A DNA stretch of 64,000 nt from Endocalyx cinctus (Eukaryota > Ascomycota > Sordariomycetes > Amphisphaeriales > Apiosporaceae). The position numbers and the translations under genes were made by a program. The stretch is from assembly GCA_001600455.1 (NCBI GenBank), contig BCKC01000003.1, positions 1,178,001 through 1,242,000 of the forward strand, read 5' to 3'. Numbering within the stretch: position 1 is the first letter of the stretch; each line of letters begins with the position of its first letter. The notes beneath the pieces are model-generated. The model searched no databases. It had not been told where the DNA came from and saw only the letters and a list, made by a program, of their open reading frames with translations. Of this stretch, positions 49,113 through 59,778 are shown piece by piece.

Positions 49113-50680
49113 ATGGACGCGGAAGCCAGTTTAGACGTGAGCAGCATGCTCGCCAAGCTCAACCTGGACGCGACCTCGGTCATGATGGTGCTGGCGACCA
49201 TGATCGCCTTCATGATACCCGTGGTCGTGATGCTGCCGCCCGTCGGGATCACCAAGAGCGACGCCCTCGTGCAGACGCACTCGATCGCCGGCGTGACCGG
49301 CAAGAAGAAAGGGCTAGGTCTCCGGCAGCAGTTCTCCTCGATCCTCGGCGTCGGGTCGTCCGGAAAGGGGAAAGGCGGGAAGAAAGCGACGGCCAAGATC
49401 GAGAATATCGTCATCTACCCGGTCAAGTCCTGCCGCGGCATCGAGCTCCTGAGGAGCAAGGTTTACCCGTCCGGCCTCCAGTTCGACCGGCTGTTCACGT
49501 TCGCGCAGCTCAAGGGTACCTTCCCCGTCGACGTCGCGGAAGGCGGGAAGAAGCGGAAGGAGGAGGAGGAGGAGAAGGAGACGGCGACGTGGGAGTTCGT
49601 CACCCAGAGGCAGTTCCCCCGGCTCGCCACCGTCAAGGTCGACCTCTGGCTGCCGGACGAGATGAAGATGCGACGAACGTCGACCCGGACCACCGACGTC
49701 TTCCTGACCCTGACTTTTCCCTGGAAGAACCCGGGCTGGAAGGGCCTGGTCGAGACCGTGGTCGCGAAGCTGTCCAGGGGCTGGATCGCCCAGCCCGAGG
49801 TCGAGATTTTCTTGCCGCTCGACTTCCCCGCCGAAGCGGATATCAAGGAACGCGGTTACTCGTTCGAGAACGTCCGGATCTGGAAGGATACCGTCACCGC
49901 GCTGAACATGGAGAGGGAGCTGCCGCCGGAGCTGAGCCGCTACCTCGGCGTGAGCAACAGGCTGGCGCTGTTTAGAGTCGACCCGGATAATTTGCGCGAG
50001 GTGTACCGATGCGCCCCGACGAAGGAGAAGGCTGGGTATCAGCCCGTGACCGGGTTCCAGGATGCGGTGAGTACATATGGACTGATATATTTTTTCGGGA
50101 ACACGAGCACTAAATGACGAAAAAAAAATATTAGTATCCTCTTCATATGTTAAACCTAGGCAGCGTCGAAGAGTTTGCCGACAAGGTGCCTAAGGATGAA
50201 GAACTGAAGCAATTAGACGTGACGAGGTTCCGGGCCAACATGATCCGTAAGTACCTGTCTTCTCGTTTCTTCTCAATCACCACTTTTTTTTTTTTTTTTT
50301 CAAAAACCAATTAACTTAACCCCCCTTTCAAAGTATCCGGAGCGCCTCCCTACGACGAAGAAAGCTGGAAGCAAATCCGCCTGAAGCCCGGAACGTCCGG
50401 CTTGTACAACGACTTCGTCTTCGACGTCTCGTGTCGGACCGTCCGGTGCAAGATGCCCAACGTGGACCCGGTGAGCGGGGCCCGACACGCCAAGGAGCCC
50501 GACAAGTCGCTGCGGACCCTGCGCGCCGTGGACGAGGGCGCGCCGTTGCTGGGATGCCTGGGCATGCAGCTGACGCCCCTGTTCGACCCGAGCCTGGGAG
50601 AGGACCGCGAAGGTTGGATCGCCGTCGGCATGGAGGTCGAGGTCGAGGAGAGGGGCGAGCACTTGTACATTAAGCAGTGA
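49113..50680 (+). CDS. membrane-anchored MOSC-domain (mARC-like) protein, 470 aa, 3 exons
   Basis: Likely molybdenum-cofactor-binding reductase of the mARC/MOSC type, which reduces N-hydroxylated substrates with cytochrome b5 partners. Exons are 49113-50066, 50135-50246 and 50334-50680, totalling 471 codons. An N-terminal hydrophobic span (about 21-42) anchors it. The MOSC N-terminal beta-barrel begins IENIVIYPVKSCRG (about 96-109). A Lys/Glu-rich insertion lies near 150-160. The C-terminal MOSC domain has VTRFRANMILSGAPPYDEESW and CRTVRCKMPNVDPVSG followed by KEPDKSLRTLR; the RC before the VDP motif is the expected cofactor-binding Cys, as in mARC. The start is the ATG at 49113, after an A-rich leader. 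High G/C third positions. Convergent with SMC2. Confidence 0.87.
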
Positions 50681-51312
50681 AAGGAAGTTGTGCCTTTATT
50701 TTTCTTAATTACTGCTTGTTCTGTATTTTATTTATTTATTTATTTGTTACCAAAAGGACCAGACATACATACATTGTACATTAAATAAGACCTAGAACCG
50801 GCCGGAGGTCAGTTGTCACGAGAACTCATTACGCGCATAAAGAATGGTACATATCAAATAGAAGACGCCTAATTATATTTTCATCTCAAGAGTTAGTATA
50901 CAATAAGGCCAATATTTCATAATCATAGAAGGTATATAATGGAAAAAAAATACGTCAAATGTCATATTTGCAAATCCTGGGTATACCTCCATGTCTCCAA
51001 TTATCTATTATTCATGTTTCTCTGTCCACAGGGACAAAAATGCCTTTAACCCTAATATCATCTCATGCCGACATGCCTTCATCTCATCATATACTGACAA
51101 CAGGTAATAAGCAAAAAAAAAAAAAAAAAAAACACCCGCTCCATCCGCCCCATCATTTTACCGAACGTCAACCCATAAACATGAGAGAAATTCCACAGGG
51201 ACCGAGCGAATCAGAAAAACAAAAGAGGTCAATTTCGCCTGCGCCTGGAATATAAGCTGTCTTTTTGTTTCCCCCTCCCTTCGAGAAGATAGGGAGATAA
51301 AATGTGGTATCG
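50681..51312. terminator. shared 3' region of convergent MOSC-like and SMC2 genes
   Basis: About 630 bp between two stop codons facing each other. It contains a TTTA repeat (50727-50745), an A19-type run near 51114-51132 and AATAAG/AAATAAGAC-like polyadenylation-type sequence at 50782-50790. No gene. Polyadenylation sites are inferred only. Confidence 0.4.
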
Positions 51313-54300
51313 TTACTTAAAATCGGCCGCCGTAAGCGCCTGCACCATACTCGTACCCTCGGAGAAGCGTGTACGGAAGATACGGTTGGCGTTTTGGAAC
51401 ATGCCGTCCTTGAGCGAGACGACGATGAACTGCGATCCCTTGAAGCGCGTCTTGATGAGGCGACCGATGTTTTGCGTGTGTGATAAATCCAGGGCGGCGT
51501 CCACCTCGTCCAGGATGTACATTGGCGCGGGCTTGAACTGCAGAAGTGCCATGATGAGTGACAGAGCGACAAGCGATCTATGCGACGTGATTTGGTTAGT
51601 TAGCATCGTATAGAAACCAAATTTGATCGGATGAAAGTAAAATATAAAAAGAGTTTGAAACTTACCGTTGACCACCACTTAGTTCCGTTAAGCTCTGCTT
51701 CCACACCTTACCCAAGCAAACCTTGACTTCAAGACCTTCGTTGATAGTCTTGCCCTCTGGCGGGTCTAGCTTGGCGAAACTGCCACCAGGTAAGAGTTCG
51801 GAGAAGATCTGACCAAAGTCACCGTTCACCTTCTCCCACGTCTGCAAGAGGGCCTTCTTTTTGTAGTCGTCGAGACTGACGATGGTCTCTTCGATTTTCC
51901 GCTTGTCGCGAATGACCGTCTTCATCATGTGCTTCAGTCCGACCTCCTTCTTTTCGACGCTGTCGATCATGTTCATAACCTTGGGGTTAATCTTCTTTTT
52001 CATACCCTGGAATCGTTCCGTGAGATTCTTGAGCGTCGCCTTGCACTCGGTAATGTTCTGTCCCTTGAAGTCGTACGGTGTGCCGGAACGGCCAAAGTTG
52101 TCTTTTTCATCAGCAATCCACTCGAACTCCTTCTCCATATGTGCGAGGCTCTGGACTGTGTTGTCTTGCTCCTTGTTGAACTTGTCTAGCTGATGGCCAA
52201 GTTTCTGCATCTCCAAGCTCTCTTCTGCGATGCGCGCGTTCTTGGACCTTGTCGCTTCTTCTAGAGCACGTAACTCATCGTCAAACCCGGTGAGCTTAGC
52301 ACGCTCGTCGTCGAGCTCAGCCTGAGCGAAATCATGCGTTTCCTGCAATTTCGACTGTTTCTTTACCAAATCTTCAATTTCTTGCTGTTGAGACTTGATA
52401 GCTAGCTCGACTTCAAGCAGCTGTTCTCTTGCGGCGGCCAAATCACCAGAGACCTGCTCAGAATCCAACTGCGCACTCTGAAGTTCTTTCTGGAGAGATT
52501 TGACAGCGGTTGAGTTCTTGGCTAGAGTAGCTCGGAGCTTGTCAAGAGAGGCTTGCAGCTCAATGAGCTTCGAGTCTTTGTTGTTTTCGAAATCCTTCAT
52601 GTCTTTTTCTATCCTCTTGGCATCCGCACTGGCCTCAGCTTGCCGTTTCTTGGCCTCTGCGCTGTTGCTCTTGAGTTGCGTTATGCTCTCCTTCATCTTC
52701 TCAACCTCGTGAATGATCGAAGACGATGAGTTGCCGCTGATTTGGTCTTCTGCCAGTTTAATTTCGTGAGTCTTGAGATCAAGTTCTTGCTTAATCTTGC
52801 GCGCTTGGTCTAGTTTAGACTTCTCTCGGGAAATCTTGGATTGAAGTTCTTGTAGAGACCTTTCGGCATCTCTCAGACGACGGTTAATGTCGTTGAGTTT
52901 CTGAAGAGTGACAAGAACACCGCTAGAGTTGGGTGAACTACCACCAGAAAGCGTACCCGAAGGATCGTAGGCGTCGCCCTCCAGAGTAATACTTCGCATG
53001 CGAACGTTGGGATCAAAGGTTACCTTTTTGGCAGTCTCTGCGTCTTCACAAACAAGAGTATTTCCAAAGACGTATTCCATGGCCGCGGCTACCTCATCAT
53101 CGTAGCCAACGAGAGTCAATGCGAGGTTGACCTTCCCAGGTGCGATTTTCTGAGCAGTGGCAATTGTCTGCGCGGAGGCCTTGAAAGCGGCAATTTTGTT
53201 CAAGGGAATAATCGTAACTCTTTTTCGTAGTTTTCCACCTTTCAGGAGCTGCGTGCCGGTGACTTCGCTGTCTACAACCACGTTATATAGGCGACCTCCG
53301 GCGCATATCTCCAAGGCGGTGCCTGCTTTGGTATGTTCTTTATCAAGGGTGAAAAGCTGGGCAACCAAGCCCTTGACCTTTGAACGATCAAAGTTAGGGG
53401 TTGGATCGGCATAGTTGAAGTCAATGTTCGCTACCCTACGCTTCATGGCGTCCGCTTCTTCTCTCAACCCTCGGATTGTCTGTTGTAGTGTCGACTGCTG
53501 TTCGTACATCCCCTCCTCTTGTCCAGGTTCGAAGCCGAGCTTCCCGAGCTGAGCCTCGAGCTTCTGAGATTGTGCCTTGAGACCTTCGAGGTCCTTCAGG
53601 AGATCTGCGTTTTGCTCCTTCGCCTTCTTCGCACGCGGCTCTTCCTCTTTGATGCGCTTTTCAAGATGCGCGACCTTGATCTTCGCTTGCTCTTGTTCCG
53701 TCGCGGCAGCCGCCACACGATTTCGCGCGTCCTGGAGTTGACCTTGGTAACCGCTCTCTTGTCCTTCCTTAGATGCTACACCAGTCTGTAGTGTTTGTAG
53801 CAGTTCTTCCTTCGATTCTGCCTCTTGAGTTTGCTTCTCGTTCTCTTCTTTTGCAGATTCGTATTTGGCCTTGATCTTTTCGAACACTTCTGTCTTTTCT
53901 TTCAGGGTTGCTTCAAGTTCGGCAACGTTCTTTTGGACAGATGTTTTTCGCTCTTCTTCCTCGGTCTTGCTTGATTTCTTCAGATCCATAACAGTAGCAA
54001 GTCGAACAAGCTCATTCGAGTGTTTCTTGACCTCGTCTTCCAGCGCCTGCGCTTTTCCACCCCTTTTCAACTCCTTGTCTCGCTGAGCTCGCACTTTCTT
54101 GAGGTCTTCTTCGAGATGGGATATCTCGCTTTTGAGCTTGGCTGCAGATTCTTCGAGGTCTTTTTGTCTCTGCTTCTTGTCATCGAGATCCGCAGCGGAC
54201 TGTTCTAAGCGTTCTCGATATCTGACGTAGTCATGTGCGACTACGACTCTTGTCAACCTCTCTAGATCGTTTTGTGTCTGCTGAAAATCAAGGAAAGCTC

Positions 54301-55104
54301 GCTTCTCCGTTCGTAGCTTCTCAAGCTTGGGCTCAATCTCGTCACGGAGGAGCTCGGTAATTTCTTGTAGTTTCATCTCTTTCTTTCCCATCGTCTTGAA
54401 GGCCTTGTCTCTTCGATCTTCGAACATCCTCGTTCCAGCGGCTTCTTCTATCATGGCGAGGATTTCCACGGCCTTCATGTTGAGAACCTTGGTAATGCGA
54501 CCTTGCATAATTAAAAAGTTGGGATTGTTTATGTTGAGTTGAACGGACTGGAAGAGGTTTTGGACAGTTTGCTGTTGTGCTCGATGTCCGTTGATCAGAT
54601 ATTTGGAAGTGCCGCCGAGGACAATTTGTCTCGTAACGCTGATGGTTGCATATTCTTCGAAACCGATGGGTGACTTTGTTTTGTCTCTATTGTCGAATAC
54701 TATGGTTACACTAGCTTTTGTGACTCCCGCTTGACCACGTTTATATATAAGATCCTAAAAGAATAGTGAGTCGTCAACAGTCCCCGCAAGCCGAAAGCAT
54801 GTTTTTCATACCTGTAAATTCTGAGCCCGCACTGTTGTCATATTTGTAATGCCAAGAACAAAGCAAATGGCATCCAGAATATTAGATTTACCACTACCGT
54901 TCAGGCCAGTGATAGAATTAAAGCTCTCATCCCTATGCGACGTTAGCTGTCGTTATGCGCTTGGAGAACAGGGTATTGTTTACTTACCATCCTGAGATGA
55001 CAGTTCGGACAGCATAGGATTTAAATCCCTTACAATAGTCAGTATATGATTTATAAGAATATTGCGAATATACATACATCTATGATAATTTCTGTTACCC
55101 TCAT
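51313..55104 (-). CDS. smc2: condensin ATPase subunit SMC2 (Cut14), 1180 aa, 5 exons
   Basis: Core subunit of condensin; forms the ATPase ring with SMC4 for mitotic chromosome compaction. Exons are 55104-55078 (27 nt), 55028-54988, 54932-54812, 54754-51666 and 51577-51313; 1181 codons, matching the family's usual length near 1180. N-terminal [15 protein letters not shown], Walker A GLNGSGKS at 32-39, and the Q-loop/[13 protein letters not shown] region follow. Coiled coil about 170-510, hinge about 525-670 ([30 protein letters not shown] ... [12 protein letters not shown] in order), second coil about 680-1020. Signature LSGGQ at 1088-1092 and Walker B YILDEVD at 1113-1119; the last intron falls directly after LSGGQ. 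SMC2 rather than SMC4 is judged from the N-terminal text and the GTLSGGS hinge end. Confidence 0.96.
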
Positions 55105-55674
55105 TTTTCTAGAGTGCGATCAGTGCGATCGCTATTTGGCGGTAGTGAATTCGGTATTCGTGATAATCATGAATTGTTGAATTTAGCATAACAATTTCGG
55201 TTGCTATGAAGGAAACGCGTCCCAAACAAAAACAATTAATTATATAATCAAGCATTGGGGTTTACCCCACATGAACTACTCGATGTATAAGCAATCTCTT
55301 AAGCTACTTTTCTTCTTTTAATGAATACGGCAACTTTGGATTTATGCATATTTATTAGATAATTAACTAATATCTATTTATGGTATTCCAAATTGCCGGC
55401 GCTCCGATCATCTCTCCTAACGAAGCCACTATCTCCTTGGTAATGTTACAATTCCATCCATTTCCACCCAGGGATACTCACCACACGACCGACTTTCCTT
55501 CTAGAGCAATATCTTTACTCTTATTCCTATTTTGAGAAACTCTTTACTACGATTATCACTCCTAGTCCAATTAAACTACCACTCCCTACTATTTACTCAA
55601 TATTAGTTTCCTACGAAAGTCAGGTCAGATATTCGTTCACTATCTCTTTTGGTTCTTGGACCCGCCAGCCCACC
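55105..55674. promoter_or_regulatory. 570-bp bidirectional promoter region of SMC2 and the Cue1-like gene
   Basis: The two start codons face away from each other. The SMC2-proximal part has a repeated GTGCGATC (55113-55130 area), and the middle is AT-rich. No confident cell-cycle box (for example an MCB ACGCGT pair) beyond one ACGCGT at 55214-55219 can be pointed out; its function is inference. Confidence 0.45.
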
Positions 55675-56417
55675 ATGGCAGACGAGCAGGTCTCACTCTC
55701 CTCCGTTATCTTCATAGTAGTCATTGGCGGCCTCATTATTCGGTACCTGTTCTTCGCTCCAGCGACACCGCCGAGACAGACGCCTCGAGATGCGCAGTCT
55801 GCTTCTCGCGCGAGGGAAGCGGCCGTCGAAAGGATACAGCAGATGTTTCCCCAAGTCGAGCGGAGGAATATCCTATGGGATTTACAGAGGAACGGGGGAA
55901 ATATCACGGCTACGACTGAACGGATTCTGTCGGGTCGGTTAGAAACGGTGAGTCTCCCTGCTATTCTGCATCAAATCCAACAGATATCGATCAGTCTGTA
56001 ATCGTGTCTCTTACTAACTCTCGACTTCGTCTTCCCTCTCTCTAGCCCCCCGTCACCTTCCAGCCCCAGCCGCCAGCGACGTCGCCCAGTCGGTCCACAC
56101 CATCCCAAACGCAACAAGCTAGCAGCAGCAGCAGCATCAGCAAGGCACCTATAAGACCTACGGAGCCCGATCTGATAACACGATATAACCTCCAAGAGAA
56201 AATTCGAGCGGAGAAAGAGGCAGAAGAAGCTGCTGCCGCTGCCGCCGCCGCCGCCGAGGCCTCGTCTTCGACGGCAACAAAAACCAAGGCTTGGAGTTCA
56301 AACCGAGAAGAGCGGCAGGCAGCTTTGCAGAAGAGGCGAGACGAGATGATATTAGCAGCGCGGAGGAAGATGGAGGCCAAGATAGCTGCTGAAAAGGGCG
56401 GTGTCTCGTCCAGTTAA
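55675..56417 (+). CDS. cue1: Cue1-like ER membrane CUE-domain protein, 214 aa, 2 exons
   Basis: Likely ER-associated degradation factor that anchors and activates the ubiquitin-conjugating enzyme Ubc7 at the ER. Exons are 55675-55947 and 56046-56417 (intron GTGAGT..CTAG), 215 codons. One N-terminal membrane span (about 9-28, VIFIVVIGGLIIRYLFF) with a short lumenal end. The CUE domain occupies about 47-90, with the canonical MFPQ (ubiquitin-binding loop) and NILWDLQRNGGNITATTERIL; the usual di-Leu is represented by WDL. A Pro/Ser/Gln linker follows, then DLITRYNLQEKI, an Ala run and a charged C-terminal helix that may correspond to the Ubc7-binding region. The start fits a good fungal context (CACCATGG). 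Divergent from SMC2. Confidence 0.87.
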
Positions 56418-57012
56418 GTGACGCATTGAAATAAAAAGACAAAACCATCGCAATATATTTCAGGGTAATGACCTTTTTTTCTTATTTATTAACTGTAAGA
56501 GGGTGGTGGCATTGTGTTGAATGAAGTCTGTTTATATCATAATATACATTCGGCGGGGATTCATTTAAAGCAGCATTGTATACCCAACTAGTACATAGGT
56601 TTTGGTCGATCCAGGGCAAAAAATTAGATTCCTATTTCTTCCAATACAGACGTATTATATTCAAGAATGTTGAAGCTCTGTCGAACATTCGATAAATCAT
56701 TGGTCGCGAGCAAATCTAGCCACTTGGCTCAAGCCAAACGTGAAGATGATTTTTCTCAAATACGCTGCGTTGTGAGCAAAATGGATTATTTGAAAATTCA
56801 AGTCTATATCGCTGACCCTATCTATTATGTTCGCTGATAACTGATATCTCTATAGTCTATATCCTTAAACCCATAATGTCGTGAAACAATTCATCTCGTT
56901 ATATGTATGACCAATCCAACCAGGTCATCCAATAACGCCTAAGCCGAATCCTTTAAAAAATGAAGGGGTAGTAGAAAGATTTGTGTTGCGTCATGTCGTA
57001 AATATATATATA
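56418..57012. other. intergenic between convergent genes
   Basis: About 595 bp between two stop codons; AT-rich, no gene or repeat of note. Probably 3' untranslated regions of both neighbours. Confidence 0.5.
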
Positions 57013-58144
57013 TCATTCCGCGTGAGGTTTTTCCCCGGTCACGTCCGCTTCCCCATCGTCCTGCTCGATCATGAGTATACCCTGACCGATGCCTTCCTGG
57101 ATGCCGGCGGCAATGCTAGTCACCGTCCTACCGATACCCCTAAGGAGAATACCGTCTTTCAGGCCGTAGATCTTGGCGGTGAGGCAGATACCGTAGCTTC
57201 CTACGGCGGCAACGGCGACGAAGCCGCTCGAGGCGATCCTCTGGGAGATCCTGTAGCGCCTATCGTATCGGGCGCCGGCGTGGAATAGCCTTAAGGCGAA
57301 CTTGACGAGCGAGAAGAGGAGCGTGACGAGGAAAGCGACTATGGACCGGACGGCCCGGCGCAGGAACGAAGTCGAGGACGCGCCCGATCCCCGTAGGTTA
57401 TTTATGCCAGCGGTTGGGACCGCGCTGCCGCCGCCCCCTTCCCTGTTGAACCCTGGAGGGAGACTCTGCTGGATGGCGCTCATCTCAAAATCATTCAGAT
57501 TATCTGGGAGCGACTTTAACATATAGACTACGCCGTCTATATAGCATTTTCGGGAGAAGTCGTAATCAGCCCGCGATCTCGCGGCCGATTCGCATAAATA
57601 CGACCCTAACATATAAAAACGTTAATTCCAGGGGGGGATTCAAAAAAAAAAAAAAAGTCTACTGACTCGAGGATTTCCTTGGGCACGTCTCGGGGCCCGA
57701 GGAAGTAACAAGATGTAATAAGAGGTTATCCTTACCTTGTTCAGCATACCGCCACTTAATTTCAACGCCATTTGCAAGGCTGGATGACAACTCGTTGCTG
57801 TTCTTTTTCCCATGATGCACCACGGAGTTTTCCTCCCCCATGACTCGACCAGTCAAGCTCTTAGTGTAAACGGTCTGGGGCGAGCGGAACTTGACAGCGC
57901 TGGGCATATCGCCCTCCTCGGGATCTCCCTCGATTCGGAAGTATTCTTCTTCCTCCAGTAGTTCCGAAGCAGTCTTGGCCTTGGCGGCGGCTCTGATGAT
58001 GCGCAGCCCCACTTCCGAAGAAAGGGCGGATAGGGCAGATATGCTGGAGGATTGGCTGAGGTATTGTAACGCAGGTTTCGACAGTCGCGATGGTACAGAT
58101 GCCGTGACCTTATGCATAGTATGCGCGATGAGAGAACCGTCCAT
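57013..58144 (-). CDS. conserved-looking membrane protein of unknown function, 333 aa, 2 exons
   Basis: Not recognised. Exons are 58144-57736 and 57605-57013; the 129-nt intron (GTAAGG..GTTAG, containing a T15 run) keeps the frame to 334 codons. The N-terminal half is soluble, with SALSSEVGLRIIRAAAKAKTASELL (Ala-rich helix, about 38-63) and a Glu-rich EEEEYF patch. The centre, ESAARSRADYDFSRKCYIDGVVYMLKSLPDNL, looks like a packed helical domain. Two strong hydrophobic segments follow (about 221-244 and 261-281) and a third Gly/Ala-rich one (about 295-316), so the C-terminal third is probably membrane-embedded. Third positions in exon 2 are G/C-rich. No catalytic motif visible. The protein-like pattern and intron make it a real gene; the role is unknown. 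Confidence 0.7.
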
Positions 58145-58771
58145 AGCGATTATGTCTCCCGACAGGAGACGCTGCCACTTCTTGGGTTTTTAGGTGATGG
58201 CGGGGTAATCATACGTAGAAAGTAAAATGAGCCAGGTGAGCCGAAAATGTCTATGCACGATAGTTCTTCTAGTCTACCGGTATATCGCCAAAAAAGAAAA
58301 ATGGGAAAGGGAAAAAAAAAAAAGATTAAGTTTAAAATGCAGGTCGAGTAATCAAGTGATGTTAGATATACTTTTTTTCTTCTTCTTCTTTTTTTCGTTT
58401 CTTGTTTCTGGCACCGGAATTCTAAGTTATATCTTGGTTCGCTTCAGAGTTTATAAGGTTGCGCGAGCTTTCTCTTTTCCAAATATGGATACTGATTAGG
58501 GTCATACATTCTCTCACCGAGATTTGTAGACTGAATAGAATTGGAGTGCATATTACTTATCATTTATTTCAAAGCAGTACATAGTACAGGAATAACTATC
58601 TACTTTCCCTATCAAACGTGCACGAGTACGGAGTATTTCGTATCTCTTCCATGAATTTTCACATGTCGCAATAATGGATGACCCACATTGACCACACCAA
58701 GTAGGAGCCGCATGCTAGCCTACCCTGCCAACTTATCTACGGACTAATCCGTGAGGTCATGTGTATTCTAG

Positions 58772-58785
58772 TATCCATATGGATA
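58772..58785. repeat. palindrome TATCCATATGGATA
   Basis: Perfect 14-bp palindrome of the GGATA/TATCC class repeated elsewhere in the window. Confidence 0.75.
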
Positions 58786-59506
58786 TACAACTGTAGCAGC
58801 CATACAAAACATAGGTGGGGGGAGTAGGTACTGACATATGACAGAGGATACGTAATTATCAAGATGAAGATTGATTAGGAAAAAAGGATAGCGCGCTTAT
58901 ATTCATTCGGTGTGTAATTTGAAACATGCACTACATCTCAAATTTCTCATGCACATGTCGGTCTTGTCTTCGTGGATCCATGGATATCCTATCCATCCTA
59001 TCTTAGAGTAAGTGACTGAGCTAAATTTTATGTACTCCGTATAAGTTATGCAATAAATAATAATATTTCTCAAACCGGGTTATAACAACGCGTAAACTCT
59101 ATAATTTGAAAAAGTAATGCCTATATACCTAGGCTTTCTTTACGTCGTACTTCTCCTATTGCGTTGGTAATAGAACTAAGTAGGCATTCTTTAATACCTA
59201 TCCATCTTCTGTCTCGTCGAAGAAGAATTGTCACGCTGTATCTCGGATACGTATTAACCTAGAAGGATGCTCAATGCTACTACCGGCGCGGCGCAATCAC
59301 GAAGCCGTTCAGGTACGAGCTTCACAAGGTTCGTAAAATGCGCCGTTATGCCGGGAGCGACGGGCAGCTCTTACCTTGCCGTTCGGAGATAGTCGAAAGA
59401 GTATCCCGGGGGATTGCCTATCTTACTGACCCGCTGTCTCGTTGAAAGCCCGGTGAAACAATGCGTTTAAATACACCTCGTCAGCTCGTGTAGTGTAATT
59501 CAGTTC

Positions 59507-59546
59507 GTTTGAGACTCACCACTACAAAGTGGCGCATAGCACGAGC
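59507..59546 (+). mobile_element. solo MITE terminus-like relic
   Basis: CGTTTGAGACTCACCACTAC is followed by AAAGTGGCGCATAGCACGAG. The first half resembles the subterminal block of the MITE left end (CGCTTGAGCTCACCACTA, near 12713-12730) and the second half its right terminus (GTGGGGCGTAGCACGAG). No matching opposite end or TA was found, so it looks like a fragment or an internally deleted copy. Confidence 0.45.
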
Positions 59547-59778
59547 ACTTTATTGGTAGCTGTCATTTATACGTTGCGAGGTGCTGATACCCCCGCACGA
59601 GTCCGCCCTACAAGTCTGCCTAACCAAAGTTATATATATAAACGTCGCCAAGCTGTAGTATGTCTCATTGATTATATCAAACTTCATTTATCTAAGATTT
59701 CCTTATAAAATTTATCTATAACGGTTATCTGTAAGCCCCTTTTAAACACTGGAGAAGGCCATTTCGGCGAAATTGCAG

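Larger units (their letters stand above)
58145..59778. other. intergenic upstream of the NLR gene
   Basis: About 1.6 kb between divergent gene starts. It contains TACGGAGTA (58627-58635), TACTCCGTA (59033-59041), palindromes at 58772-58785 and 58976-58985, and a MITE-end-like fragment (59507-59546). No gene supported. Confidence 0.5.
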
